From Prevotella sp. (GTDB taxonomy: Bacteria > Bacteroidota > Bacteroidia > Bacteroidales > Bacteroidaceae): a stretch of 64,000 bases of DNA. The notes below the pieces were generated by a model that saw nothing but the letters and a program-made list of their open reading frames with translations, did not search any database and was not told the origin of the DNA. The translations under genes were made by a program, and so were the position numbers. The DNA is taken from contig JAFUVB010000029.1 in NCBI GenBank assembly GCA_017471245.1, positions 33,522-97,521 on the forward strand, given 5' to 3'. This document shows positions 9,136-18,857 of this stretch, one piece after another. Position 1 is the first letter of the stretch. Each line of letters opens with the position of its first letter.

Positions 9136-11409
9136 ATGAACGAGCAGAATAAAGACATAGACAAAGAGAGGGATGAAGAAAGACTTGTTGACGACGCGTT
9201 CCAACATCTTTTAGACAGTTATCTGTCATCACGCCATCGCAAGAAAGTAGACATCATCACCAAGGCGTTCAATTTTGCGCGCCAGGCTCACAAAGGAGTG
9301 CGCCGCCTCTCTGGTGAACCCTATATCATGCATCCTATTGCCGTAGCACAAATAGCATGCTCGGAAATAGGTTTGGGCTCAACCAGCATCTGTTCTGCCC
9401 TACTCCACGATGTTGTGGAAGATACGGATTATACAGTAGAGGATATTGAGAACATCTTCGGTCCGAAAATAGCACAGATTGTTGATGGACTAACCAAAAT
9501 ATCTGGTGGAATCTTTGGAGAACAGGCATCGGCACAGGCAGAGAATTTCAAGAAACTGCTGCTGACGATGAGCGATGACATACGCGTAATCCTCATCAAG
9601 ATATGCGACCGCCTGCACAACATGCGCACGCTGGAGAGCCAACCCGCCAACAAGCAATATAAGATTGCAGGAGAAACACTGTATATCTATGCCCCATTGG
9701 CAAACCGTCTGGGATTGAACAAAGTGAAAACTGAACTCGAGAGTCTGAGCTTCCGCTTCGAGCATCCCGAGGAATTTGCCGCCATCACCAATAAGCTCGC
9801 CATCACACAGGAATCGCGCGATGAATTGTTTGAGAAATTCACTTCTCCCATCAGAGAAACCCTCGATTCGCTGGGAGTGAAATATGAAATCAAGGCACGA
9901 GTAAAAAGCCCGTACTCCATCTGGAATAAGATGCAGAACAAGCATGTTTCTTTCGAGGAAATCTACGACATACTTGCCGTGCGCATCATCTTCACGCCAA
10001 AGAACAGAGACGAGGAAATCAATGAGTGTTTCAACATCTACGTGGCTATCAGCAAGATATATAAAAGCCACCCCGACCGCCTGCGCGACTGGCTAAGCCA
10101 CCCGAAAGCTAACGGATATCAGGCACTGCACGTAACATTGATGTCGAAACAAGGCCGGTGGATAGAAGTTCAAATAAGAAGCGACCGCATGAACGAGATT
10201 GCCGAACAGGGATTTGCCGCTCACTGGAAATACAAGGAAGGAGAAGAATATACAGAGGATGAGGGAGAATTGAACGACTGGCTGCGCACCATCAAGGAAA
10301 TCCTTGATGACCCACAACCCGATGCCATGGACTTTCTCGATGCCATCAAGCTCAACCTGTTTGCTTCTGAAATATTTGTGTTCACGCCAAAAGGCGAAAT
10401 CAAAACCATGCCTGCCGGTTGTACTGCCCTCGATTTTGCATTCCAGATTCACACATTCCTCGGCAGTCACTGCATTGGTGCCAAGGTAAACCACAAACTT
10501 GTTCCGCTAAGCCATAAGCTACAAAGTGGCGACCAAGTGGAAATTCTCACCAGCAAATCACAGCATGTACATCCGTCGTGGACCAATTATGTGAGCACTG
10601 CCAAGGCAAAAAGCAAGATTCACGCCATTCTGCGACGAGAAGGAAGGGAAATACAGAAACAGGGAGAAGCCATCCTCACCGAATTCCTGAAACGGCATGG
10701 AATGGAACCCACTATATCTGCACTTGACAAGCTGTGTGAGCTGCATGAAGTGAAGAAGCACGAAGACCTGCTTCAGGCTCTTGGAAAGAAGAACATCATT
10801 CTTGGCGATTCGGATATCGACGAGCTACAGGGAAAGAACAAGAAAAACAAAAACTCTGGATGGAGGCGCTACATTCCGTTCATTGGAAAAGAGAAAGCCA
10901 AGGTCGCTGCGCAGATAGACAAGACACAAGACTACTTCATCGTGGGCAAGGACTTCAACCGCAAAAAGCCCGTATACATCACAGAAGACAACATTACACA
11001 GTTCATATTCCCCAACTGCTGCCACCCCATCCCCGGCGACGATGCACTGGGATTCATCGACGGCAAGAACCGCATCGAGATACATAAGCGCAACTGTTCC
11101 GTAGCCAACAAGCTGAAATCGAGCTACGGCAACCGCATCCTCGACGTGAAATGGGACATGCACAAAAAGCTGCTCTTCAAGGCAACCATCCAATTGCGAG
11201 GTATCGACCGCCTGGGATTGCTCAACGAGGTAACCCAAGTCATCTCGCGCCAGCTCAGCGTGAACATCCACAAGGTGATGATCAGCTGTGAGGAAAACAT
11301 TTTTGATGGAAAGTTTGAACTCTACGTTCACGACAGAGAAGATGTTCGCGTTATTCTTGAAGAACTGAAAGCCGTTGCCGGCATACAAGAAATCACACAA
11401 ATATTATAA
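9136..11409 (+). CDS. Bifunctional (p)ppGpp synthetase/hydrolase (RelA/SpoT, Rsh)
   Basis: The 757-residue long-form Rsh protein has an HD hydrolase domain (HDVVEDTDYT, His-Asp at 91-92), a RelA/SpoT synthetase domain (about 235-400; DILAVRIIF, HPKANGYQALHVT, EQGFAAHWKYKEG), a TGS domain (about 425-490) and a C-terminal ACT domain (about 680-757; RLGLLNEVTQVISRQLSVNIHKV). The intact HD motif indicates ppGpp hydrolysis as well as synthesis. It makes and degrades the stringent-response alarmones in the cytoplasm. It lies 33 nt after mltD, and its stop is only 5 nt before the pectin methylesterase gene. Confidence 0.95.
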   Translation: MNEQNKDIDKERDEERLVDDAFQHLLDSYLSSRHRKKVDIITKAFNFARQAHKGVRRLSGEPYIMHPIAVAQIACSEIGLGSTSICSALLHDVVEDTDYTVEDIENIFGPKIAQIVDGLTKISGGIFGEQASAQAENFKKLLLTMSDDIRVILIKICDRLHNMRTLESQPANKQYKIAGETLYIYAPLANRLGLNKVKTELESLSFRFEHPEEFAAITNKLAITQESRDELFEKFTSPIRETLDSLGVKYEIKARVKSPYSIWNKMQNKHVSFEEIYDILAVRIIFTPKNRDEEINECFNIYVAISKIYKSHPDRLRDWLSHPKANGYQALHVTLMSKQGRWIEVQIRSDRMNEIAEQGFAAHWKYKEGEEYTEDEGELNDWLRTIKEILDDPQPDAMDFLDAIKLNLFASEIFVFTPKGEIKTMPAGCTALDFAFQIHTFLGSHCIGAKVNHKLVPLSHKLQSGDQVEILTSKSQHVHPSWTNYVSTAKAKSKIHAILRREGREIQKQGEAILTEFLKRHGMEPTISALDKLCELHEVKKHEDLLQALGKKNIILGDSDIDELQGKNKKNKNSGWRRYIPFIGKEKAKVAAQIDKTQDYFIVGKDFNRKKPVYITEDNITQFIFPNCCHPIPGDDALGFIDGKNRIEIHKRNCSVANKLKSSYGNRILDVKWDMHKKLLFKATIQLRGIDRLGLLNEVTQVISRQLSVNIHKVMISCEENIFDGKFELYVHDREDVRVILEELKAVAGIQEITQIL

Positions 11410-11414
11410 CTCTT

Positions 11415-12386
11415 ATGAAAAAACTGATTCTACTGACAATGATGCTGGCGGCTGTAGGTATGCATGCCGCCAATCCGTATGACAATCCAGACACTCTCTT
11501 TGTTGCCCGCGACGGTACAGCTGAGTTCCGCAACATCAGTGATGCCGTGGAAGTCTGCAGAGCATTTATGGAGTATCACAAAGTGATATTCGTAAAAAAA
11601 GGAGTGTACAAAGAGAAACTCATCATCCCCTCGTGGCTTACCCACATCGAAATATGTGGAGAAGATCCGGAAAACACCATCATCACCTACGACGACCATG
11701 CCAACATCGTCTATCCGCCGACGGGCAAGCCGATGGGAACTTTCCGCACTTACACAGTCAAGGTGGAGGGGAACTACATCACATTCAAGAACATCACCAT
11801 CGAGAACAATGCCGCACGATTAGGGCAGGCAGTTGCCTTACACACAGAAGGCGACCGCTTAGTGTTCATCAACTGCCACATCCTCGGCAATCAGGACACC
11901 ATCTATACCGGTTTGGCTAATACCCGGCTTTATTTCAAGAACTGCTTCATCGAAGGCACCACCGACTTCATCTTCGGGCCAAGCACCGCATGGTTTGAAG
12001 GATGTACGATCAAGAACAAGACCAATTCCTTTGTCACGGCAGCCTCTACACCGCAGGATGTGAAATACGGATATATCTTCAACCGCTGCAAGCTCATTGC
12101 CGACGACGGAGTGGACAAGGCTTATCTCGGTCGCCCTTGGCGCCCATACGCCCACACATTGTTCATGAACTGCGAAATAGGCAAGCATATCCTGCCGCAG
12201 GGATGGCAGAACTGGGGGAACAAAGCCAACGAGCTAACCGCCCGCTATCAGGAATACAACAACAACGGAGAAGGAGCCAAGGTGAAAGAGCGTGCTCCGT
12301 GGAGCCGCCAGCTCACGAAGAAGGAGGCCGCTGCAGTAACCATCGAGGAGGTATTCAAGATGGACAACAGCTGGATTCCAGAATAA
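11415..12386 (+). CDS. Secreted pectin methylesterase (CE8)
   Basis: The 323-residue protein has a short signal peptide (about 1-18) and the CE8 beta-helix with all hallmark residues: GNQDT (Asp161), GTTDFIFG (Asp184) and YLGRPWRPYA (Arg240, Trp242). CE8 enzymes remove methyl esters from homogalacturonan, which opens it to polygalacturonases such as GH28. It starts 5 nt after relA/spoT with no room for a promoter, so it is probably expressed as the last gene of the parAB-relA cluster although its substrate belongs with the nearby pectin loci. A strong terminator follows at 12425-12452. Confidence 0.94.
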   Translation: MKKLILLTMMLAAVGMHAANPYDNPDTLFVARDGTAEFRNISDAVEVCRAFMEYHKVIFVKKGVYKEKLIIPSWLTHIEICGEDPENTIITYDDHANIVYPPTGKPMGTFRTYTVKVEGNYITFKNITIENNAARLGQAVALHTEGDRLVFINCHILGNQDTIYTGLANTRLYFKNCFIEGTTDFIFGPSTAWFEGCTIKNKTNSFVTAASTPQDVKYGYIFNRCKLIADDGVDKAYLGRPWRPYAHTLFMNCEIGKHILPQGWQNWGNKANELTARYQEYNNNGEGAKVKERAPWSRQLTKKEAAAVTIEEVFKMDNSWIPE

Positions 12387-12424
12387 TAGACTATCAAAGC
12401 ACTGATTGCCATTGATAGATGTCA

Positions 12425-12452
12425 GCCGTCCGCCAACAGCGGGCGGCTTTTT
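12425..12452 (+). terminator. Rho-independent terminator after the pectin methylesterase gene
   Basis: A 9-bp stem (GCCGTCCGC with GCGGGCGGC, one wobble pair), a CAACA loop and five Ts lie 39 nt past the stop codon. Confidence 0.85.
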
Positions 12453-12524
12453 GCAGCCCTATATCGCAACCTGTCGAGGGTCTTCCGTCTCTGCGCGCCA
12501 TCACCACCCCACAGGCATTTCATT

Positions 12525-12634
12525 AAAACCATAGGTTTTGAAGTATGGAAGCATAGTTATAGATATGTGAAACCATAGGTTTTGTTGAATGAAACCATCG
12601 TTTTTGTTGGGTGAAACCATAGGAATTGGTGTAT
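12525..12634. repeat. Five-unit tandem array, 22-bp period
   Basis: Units start at 12525, 12547, 12569, 12591 and 12613. Each has a core like GAAACCATAGGTTTTG, but the sequence drifts between units while the 22-bp spacing stays exact. The core is itself partly palindromic. A related-looking array is at 33731-33818. Confidence 0.75.
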
Positions 12635-12824
12635 AAGAGCGCCGATTGGGTGATCTATATATGGGGTATCGCGCAAAGAAATCATAACATGATGAACACA
12701 TCCTTTCGAAAGTTGATATTTTTAGCGGAATTCTTTCTGCATTGCCCATATACCTCTGTCTGAAAACAGATATTAGTGTTACCTGCGTACAAGTAACTGA
12801 TTTACACAAGGTTACAAAAATTTA

Positions 12825-12929
12825 TCCGTTACTCGCTGCGTTACCTACTGCGTTACCTGTTGCGTAATATCAAATGCACAATGTTTTTACGCAGCAAGTA
12901 ACGCAGCAGGTAACGCAGCGGGTAACGGA
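12825..12929. repeat. Inverted pair of 12-mer tandem arrays (long hairpin)
   Basis: The left arm 12825-12867 and right arm 12887-12929 are inverted copies agreeing at 39 of 43 positions, with two of the four differences being wobble pairs. Each arm is about three copies of a 12-mer near TAACGCAGCAGG. The spacer is 19 nt. Confidence 0.85.
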
Positions 12930-13115
12930 CAGATTTGCATAACAGGCTTACTATCAGTTGTTTAAACACAAGTGCACGTAAATTCTACTTTCTGTCACGG
13001 GGGCAAAGCGTTTCTGCCTCTTCCGAATGGCGAATTGAAAATATTAATTTAACAATAATTTAATTAATATAGTATAAAATAATGCTTTTGTATGAAGAAA
13101 TCTACTTTTTATTAG

Positions 13116-13123
13116 TATTTTTG
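13116..13123 (+). promoter_or_regulatory. Candidate -7 box upstream of the susC-susD operon
   Basis: TATTTTTG fits TAnnTTTG and would give a leader of about 130 nt. The nearest TTTG upstream (13087-13090) is 25 nt away, longer than usual, so the call is weak. Confidence 0.35.
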
Positions 13124-13261
13124 CACAACATTATGACTACATAACTAATATATTCAAAACAAGAAACAATCTAATTAAGACATGCACCATGCAAATGGAT
13201 GCAAGTCATACAGCAACGCTTATAATTTTATTTTTTCTAAGTATAACTAAAACAAACTTTT

Positions 13262-16200
13262 ATGTATCTACAAATCAAAAGAGCCTCTATGGCTTTGTTC
13301 CTGAGCCTGATTTGTTTTGTGGCCTATGCCCAGAAGACAATCACAGGCAATGTGAAAGATGCAAGCGGCGAGCCGTTGATAGGTGCAACAGTTTCCATGG
13401 GGGGCGGACAAGGTGCCGTTACTGACTTTGATGGAAACTTCACGCTGAACAACGTTCACGCAGGTGCAACGCTTACTGTAACCTACGTTGGCTGCAAGAG
13501 CCAGCAGGTGAAAGTAGGCAGCGCAAACTTCTACAACATCATCCTTCAGAATGACAACACCAACCTCGACGAGGTGGTGGTCATCGGTTATGGAACGGTG
13601 AAGAAACGCGACCTCACCGGTTCCGTATCATCTGTAGGCGGCGATGCCCTGAAGGCAAACCCTGTTGCCAACGTAGCAGAAGCATTGCAAGGCAAGCTCG
13701 CCGGTGTGCAGGTTATCTCTCAGGATGGTCGCCCTGGTGCTTCAATATCAATCAAGGTGCGCGGTGGCGGTTCCATCTCGCAGAGCAATGAGCCACTCTA
13801 TGTGGTTGACGGTTTCCCCGTGAGCGGTATCGATGATATTCCTGCCGACCAGATTGTATCAATCGACGTGCTGAAAGATGCTTCATCCACTGCCATCTAC
13901 GGTGCACGCGGAGGTAACGGTGTAATCCTCGTTACCACGAAAGCTGCCGAAACCGGCAAGACCTCTGTAACCTACAACGGATACTATCAGGCAAAGTGGG
14001 CTGCAAAGAAATTCGATGTGCTCGATGCACAGGACTATGTGAAGTTCGTATGGGGCTATGCCACAGCAGGTAACTGGAACGTTGCCAACGTTGAGAAATA
14101 CTTTGGACTTGGTGCTGCCAACGGCAACCATTTTGCAGATTATGCCAACATGACTTCTCATGACTATACCGACGATATGCTGCGCACTGCCTCTGGTTGG
14201 AACCACAACTTATCTATTAACGGCGGCAATGAGAAGACTAAGTTTACCTTCTCTGCCAACTACCTCACCGACGAGGGTATTAAGATCAACTCTGATTTCG
14301 ACCGTCTGGCACTGAACTTCAAGTTCAAGCATGAATTGGCAAAGCGTCTGTTCTTCGATATGGACCTGCGCTACAGCATCATGCGTGTTAAAGGTCGCGA
14401 CTATGCTTCTTCCACTCAGGGTTCGCTGCTGTCATCAGCATTCCAGTTCCGTCCCATCGACACGCCTCGTGGCGACGACACGCCCTCGCTGCTGGGTATG
14501 GGTGAGCCTTATGTCAATCCCAATCAGAATCCTGCCAATATTACGGAAACCATTTTCAACCAAGTTAACAACAACCGTTTGCGCGGCAATTTCTCTCTTT
14601 CATGGGAACCAATCAAGGGTCTCACGCTGCGCACTGAGTTCGGAGCAGGTCAAAACTACGGTTTGAACCGCTACTACGATGACGGCTCTGTGGCAAGCAC
14701 GTTCACCCAGGGAGCCAAGTATGCAACGCTTACACGTAGCAATGGCATGAACTGGCGCTCGGTATCAACCATCAACTATGAGGTGCAGGGTCTGGGAGAG
14801 GATCATAGCCTCTCTGTTCTGCTCGGAAACGAGGAACTTTATTCAAAGAGCGAGAGCACTGGTCTTTACGGTAAGGGCTACCCGATGGACGATGTGTGGA
14901 CAATGGACCGCGTATTCGGTTTGATGCAAAACGGCGATCCCGACCGCTTCGCCGGTGACAACCGCTATGTAAACACCTATAAGACTCCCGAAACCACGCA
15001 ATCGTGGTTCGGTCGTTTGAACTATTCATGGAAAGGACGCTACATGATTACTGGTACAATGCGTGCCGATGGTAGCTCAAAGTTCGGTCCCAACCACCGC
15101 TGGGGTTACTTCCCCGCAGCAGCCGTGGCTTGGCGTATCAGCGACGAGCCGTTCCTGCAGAGCGCTAACAGCTGGCTCGACAACTTGAAACTGCGTGTGT
15201 CATACGGTACTGCCGGTAACGACAACATCGACTCATCACTTTGGCGCGAGACATGGACATCTGGTTCTACGGTTATCAACGGAGAAGCCAAGCAGACATA
15301 CGCACCTTCTGGTCTGAAGGAGAACCCCGACCTGAAATGGGAGACCAACGTTTCACGTAACATCGGATTGGACTTCGGATTCTTCAACCGCATTAACGGT
15401 ACGTTGGACTTTTACTGGAACACGACAAAGGACTTGCTGATGAACGCAGAGATTGATGCTTCTACTGGTTACAAGAATCAGTTCCAGAACGTTGGTCAGA
15501 CTTCAAACAAGGGTGTTGAACTTGCCCTGAATGCTGCTATCGTACGGTCGAAGGACTTCAACCTGAACATGAACATTACCTATAACCTGAACTTCAACAA
15601 GGTTGACAAGCTCAGCGAAGCCTTCGGCGACGAGATTCGTTATGGTACAAACTGGGGATCTTCGGCTCTGATGCCAGGCGACGATTATATTATTAAGGTG
15701 GGCGAGCCTGTAGGATTGGTACGCGGATATACCAGCGACGGATTCTATCAGATTAGCGACTTCGACTATGTTGGAGGAAAATATGTACTGAAGGCCGGCG
15801 TGCCAGATATCGACTCTGGTATCTACGTGGCATACCCGAAGGGAAGTGCATGGAACGCTGTTATTCCCGAAGGTCAAAACGCCTTCCCCGGTGCTGTCAA
15901 ACTGAAGGATTTAGACGGAAGCGGAATGGTTGACACCGGCGACATCAGCGTGATTGGAAAGATTCAGCCGCATCATACTGGCGGTTTCGCCTTCACCGGC
16001 AACTACAAGAATCTGGATTTCAACGCAAACTTCGCTTACCAGCTTGATGGAAAAATCTACAACGCTCAGGCAATGGTTCAGTACAACGGTGGTAAGGAAA
16101 CTGGTCTCGGAAAGAACAAGATTGCCTTCATCAACGATGCTTTCAAGATCTACGATGTGAATGCAAGCGGCGAACTCTATGCCGTTACCGATCCCAACCA

Positions 16201-16540
16201 GCTGGCAACACTGAATGCCAACGCCAAATATCCTCTGCCTTATTATGAGTCGAGCATTGTACTCAGCGAGTATGTCGAGAGTGCTGCTTATCTGCGCTTA
16301 AGCAGCCTTACCATCGGTTACACACTGCCGAAGGCATGGATTCGCAATTGTTTCATTGAGAGCGCACGCTTCTATGTGACTGGCGGTAATCTGTTCACCA
16401 TTACAGGCTACAGCGGACTTGATCCCGACGTGAACGCCGACCCGACCAAGAACAATTCGAAGTATCCTACTATAGGCCTTGACTACGGTTCATACCACCG
16501 TGCACGCACCTTCACTGTTGGACTCAATGTTAAATTCTAA
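13262..16540 (+). CDS. SusC/RagA-family TonB-dependent receptor
   Basis: The full-length protein (1092 residues) has a signal peptide (about 1-23, ending AYAQ), a carboxypeptidase-regulatory-like domain (KTITGNVKDASGEPLIGATV), a TonB-box-like DEVVVIGYGTVKKRDLTGSV, a plug with VRGGGSISQSNEPLYVVDGFPVSG and DASSTAIYGARGGNGVI, and a 22-strand barrel ending in the aromatic TFTVGLNVKF. It imports oligosaccharides through the outer membrane, energised by TonB. It is followed 23 nt later by its SusD partner. The downstream enzymes point to a pectin or side-chain substrate, which is inference. It differs clearly from the receptor at the left edge. Confidence 0.96.
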   Translation: MYLQIKRASMALFLSLICFVAYAQKTITGNVKDASGEPLIGATVSMGGGQGAVTDFDGNFTLNNVHAGATLTVTYVGCKSQQVKVGSANFYNIILQNDNTNLDEVVVIGYGTVKKRDLTGSVSSVGGDALKANPVANVAEALQGKLAGVQVISQDGRPGASISIKVRGGGSISQSNEPLYVVDGFPVSGIDDIPADQIVSIDVLKDASSTAIYGARGGNGVILVTTKAAETGKTSVTYNGYYQAKWAAKKFDVLDAQDYVKFVWGYATAGNWNVANVEKYFGLGAANGNHFADYANMTSHDYTDDMLRTASGWNHNLSINGGNEKTKFTFSANYLTDEGIKINSDFDRLALNFKFKHELAKRLFFDMDLRYSIMRVKGRDYASSTQGSLLSSAFQFRPIDTPRGDDTPSLLGMGEPYVNPNQNPANITETIFNQVNNNRLRGNFSLSWEPIKGLTLRTEFGAGQNYGLNRYYDDGSVASTFTQGAKYATLTRSNGMNWRSVSTINYEVQGLGEDHSLSVLLGNEELYSKSESTGLYGKGYPMDDVWTMDRVFGLMQNGDPDRFAGDNRYVNTYKTPETTQSWFGRLNYSWKGRYMITGTMRADGSSKFGPNHRWGYFPAAAVAWRISDEPFLQSANSWLDNLKLRVSYGTAGNDNIDSSLWRETWTSGSTVINGEAKQTYAPSGLKENPDLKWETNVSRNIGLDFGFFNRINGTLDFYWNTTKDLLMNAEIDASTGYKNQFQNVGQTSNKGVELALNAAIVRSKDFNLNMNITYNLNFNKVDKLSEAFGDEIRYGTNWGSSALMPGDDYIIKVGEPVGLVRGYTSDGFYQISDFDYVGGKYVLKAGVPDIDSGIYVAYPKGSAWNAVIPEGQNAFPGAVKLKDLDGSGMVDTGDISVIGKIQPHHTGGFAFTGNYKNLDFNANFAYQLDGKIYNAQAMVQYNGGKETGLGKNKIAFINDAFKIYDVNASGELYAVTDPNQLATLNANAKYPLPYYESSIVLSEYVESAAYLRLSSLTIGYTLPKAWIRNCFIESARFYVTGGNLFTITGYSGLDPDVNADPTKNNSKYPTIGLDYGSYHRARTFTVGLNVKF

Positions 16541-16563
16541 ACACATATAACACAGTACAGATT

Positions 16564-18750
16564 ATGAAAAAGATTATATATTGCATGATTGGGGCAGCCA
16601 TGCTGCTGGGAACCACTTCCTGTTCAGACTTTCTGGACCAGTCTTCCCCATCGGAGGTAGATAAGGACTTCGTCCTCTCTGGTGAGACATCGCTCCGCGC
16701 CACTCTCAACGGCATATACGAGAACTGGCGCAGCTATGGATTGTCTCACGGCAACGGCACCTTCTACAACATGATTGTGTCCAGTTCTGATACCGAACTT
16801 CAACCTGAAGGATACTCAGCTCAGATCAACCGCTGGCTCATGTCCTATTTCTGGGGTTATTCCACAGAAGATGTGAATGGAGCATGGGGTACAGAAGCCG
16901 TTAACCCTGATGGTAATGGTTCATTTGACTCTACTTGGAACAATTTCTATGACTTAATTGGTAAATGTAATGCCATTATCCAGGCATTCGAAGCACGCGA
17001 AGACTATGAGGCGCTCTTGAATGGTCCAGTCACAGCACTTACCCAGATTTATGGAGAGGCCATCGCCATGCGTGCCACCTGCTACTTCGAGCTCATCCGT
17101 CATTATGGAGACTGCGCATTCCTGACTGTTCAGGGAGAAGAGCCCGATGGTCTGACTAACCGCGATTATGTTGCAGAGTATATTCTCAACGACCTGAAGA
17201 AGGTTATTCCCGTGATGTATCGTTCTGGCGAAAGCACGATTATCAACAAGAGTATGTTCAACCGCACATATGCAGAAGGTCTTGTAGGCCGCATCTGCCT
17301 TTGGATGGGTGGCTATCAGACACGCCGCACTGATCTGGGCGACAACTTCTACACACTTGCTGATGGCACGGTGCTCTCATTCACCAAGGTGTCTGAGAAT
17401 GCAAGCCGCAAATGCTTCTACGGTCGCCGCAACGATTGGCGTTCTCTCTATGAGATAGCAGAGAAGTATTTGGGCGATGCTTATCAGATTCATGGAGATG
17501 TAGTTTTCCAAAGCAGCGATCCCCGCTCGGGTGACCGTCAGTACGGAAATCCTTTCCAGTACGTGTTCCAGCAGATGATGGTGGGTTATGAGGTGGATAA
17601 CACCTATGCCGATGAGAGCGTTTACGAGGTGCCTGAGACCAATGCCAACGGCAACAGCGAGCGTCCTTACGCCTTCGGTCGTCCGTCAGAAGGTGGTGGT
17701 AGCGACAATTATCCTTGCAAGAGCTACAGTCAGGCGCGCCTTTCACCGATGTACTATTATGGCGACTTCGATCCCGAAGATATGCGCCGCGACGTAACTT
17801 GTGTCGTAACAGGTTCAACAGGTCAGGGTGCAGAGCAACTCATCAACTTCAAGAAAGGTTCACGTACCACTGGTGGTATTCCCTTGAACAAATGGGATGA
17901 GAACCGTATGACCTTACCTTGGACTGTAAAACAGCGTCAGAGCGGAATTAACAATCCCTTCATGCGCTTCTCCGACATCATGCTGATGCTTGCCGAGGTA
18001 CGTGCTGCCCTGCACGGCGATGGTGATGCTACGGCAAGGAGTGTGTATACAGAGGTGCGTGCTCGTGCTTTCGGAAGTGCTGCCAAGGCAAAGGTTGACG
18101 AGCAGATCAGCAAGTGGGGTTCACTTGAACGTGCCGTCATAGAAGAGCGTAAGTTCGAGTTCGGCGGTGAAGGAAGCCGTCGTTGGGATCTCATCCGCGC
18201 AAACCTGCTTGAGACTACTGTTCCTGCATTCTGGTCGGCATCTACACAGATGATCAACGACTTGCGTACCAAGGGATACCACGAATTTGAAAACGGAAAT
18301 GTTATTTCCAACTATGTATGGACAAAGTTAGTGGATGCAAAGAGTTTGTATGGCTATCGTTTGACAACCCAGTGTCCTGCTGATAAGCAGAACGACCCTG
18401 TGCTCTATCCCGGATGGCGCGGTCAGAATGATGATTGGGCTTCTGTTGGTCAGAAAAACAACGCCAAGGCAGCTGGTCCTACAGCAGGCGACAAGACAAA
18501 CCTTGCCATCAAGGGTCTGTTCACCTTCATTGATCCTGATGGAGCAGAAGCAGCTGCACTCGAGGCTGACGGCTATACAAAACAACCTTGGGGTATTGAC
18601 ATCGCGAACAACGAGAACCAGTATAACAGGTTTGTGTTTGCCGGTTTCAAGCAGAACGATCCTCCTGTGTATATGCTGATGATGGGTCCCAACACCATCA
18701 AGAACTCCAACGGGAAGTTTACAAATGGCTACGGATTCCGCAACAATTAA
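16564..18750 (+). CDS. SusD/RagB-family glycan-binding lipoprotein
   Basis: The 728-residue protein has a lipoprotein signal with the lipobox Cys at residue 20 (LLGTTSC followed by SDFLDQSSP). It then has the SusD helical framework, seen in the N-terminal SusD-like segment (TSLRATLNGIYENW, FYDLIGKCNAIIQAF, AIAMRATCYFELIRHYGD) and the C-terminal RagB segment (PFMRFSDIMLMLAEVRAAL, ERKFEFGGEGSRRWDLIR). It caps the SusC barrel and captures glycans at the cell surface. It is longer than the usual 500-650 residues, with extra loops in the last 150 residues. A terminator follows at 18773-18804. Confidence 0.95.
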   Translation: MKKIIYCMIGAAMLLGTTSCSDFLDQSSPSEVDKDFVLSGETSLRATLNGIYENWRSYGLSHGNGTFYNMIVSSSDTELQPEGYSAQINRWLMSYFWGYSTEDVNGAWGTEAVNPDGNGSFDSTWNNFYDLIGKCNAIIQAFEAREDYEALLNGPVTALTQIYGEAIAMRATCYFELIRHYGDCAFLTVQGEEPDGLTNRDYVAEYILNDLKKVIPVMYRSGESTIINKSMFNRTYAEGLVGRICLWMGGYQTRRTDLGDNFYTLADGTVLSFTKVSENASRKCFYGRRNDWRSLYEIAEKYLGDAYQIHGDVVFQSSDPRSGDRQYGNPFQYVFQQMMVGYEVDNTYADESVYEVPETNANGNSERPYAFGRPSEGGGSDNYPCKSYSQARLSPMYYYGDFDPEDMRRDVTCVVTGSTGQGAEQLINFKKGSRTTGGIPLNKWDENRMTLPWTVKQRQSGINNPFMRFSDIMLMLAEVRAALHGDGDATARSVYTEVRARAFGSAAKAKVDEQISKWGSLERAVIEERKFEFGGEGSRRWDLIRANLLETTVPAFWSASTQMINDLRTKGYHEFENGNVISNYVWTKLVDAKSLYGYRLTTQCPADKQNDPVLYPGWRGQNDDWASVGQKNNAKAAGPTAGDKTNLAIKGLFTFIDPDGAEAAALEADGYTKQPWGIDIANNENQYNRFVFAGFKQNDPPVYMLMMGPNTIKNSNGKFTNGYGFRNN

Positions 18751-18772
18751 ACGCTGTTTCATTACAAATACC

Positions 18773-18804
18773 AAAGAGGCTTGCCACAAGCGAGCCTCTT
18801 TTTT
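18773..18804 (+). terminator. Rho-independent terminator after susD
   Basis: The 12-bp stem 18773-18784/18790-18801 (AAAGAGGCTTGC with GCGAGCCTCTTT, one wobble pair) and a T-run 23 nt past susD. It probably limits read-through from susCD into the enzyme genes. Confidence 0.85.
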
Positions 18805-18832
18805 GTGTTTTTTCTTCCTCTCAATGAGTATA

Positions 18833-18846
18833 AAAAACGCGTTTTT
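18833..18846. promoter_or_regulatory. Perfect 14-bp palindrome in front of the GH43-like gene
   Basis: AAAAACGCGTTTTT is fully self-complementary and lies 11 nt before the downstream start codon, in the only gap between the susD terminator and the enzyme operon. It could be an operator; no ordinary -33/-7 pair is visible here. Confidence 0.35.
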
Positions 18847-18857
18847 GCGTTCTAATT

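Larger units (their letters stand above)
12387..13261. other. 875-bp intergenic region with terminator, two repeat arrays and the susC leader
   Basis: In order it holds a terminator hairpin (12425-12452), a five-unit array of 22-bp repeats (12525-12634), a 12-mer inverted array pair (12825-12929), and an AT-rich stretch with a candidate -7 box (13116-13123) followed by a leader of about 130 nt to susC. I see no credible gene; open frames here run through the repeats. Confidence 0.7.

Noticed and set aside
12501-12809. 102-codon minus-strand frame upstream of susC
   Set aside because: It passes through the 22-bp array and has no domain or promoter.
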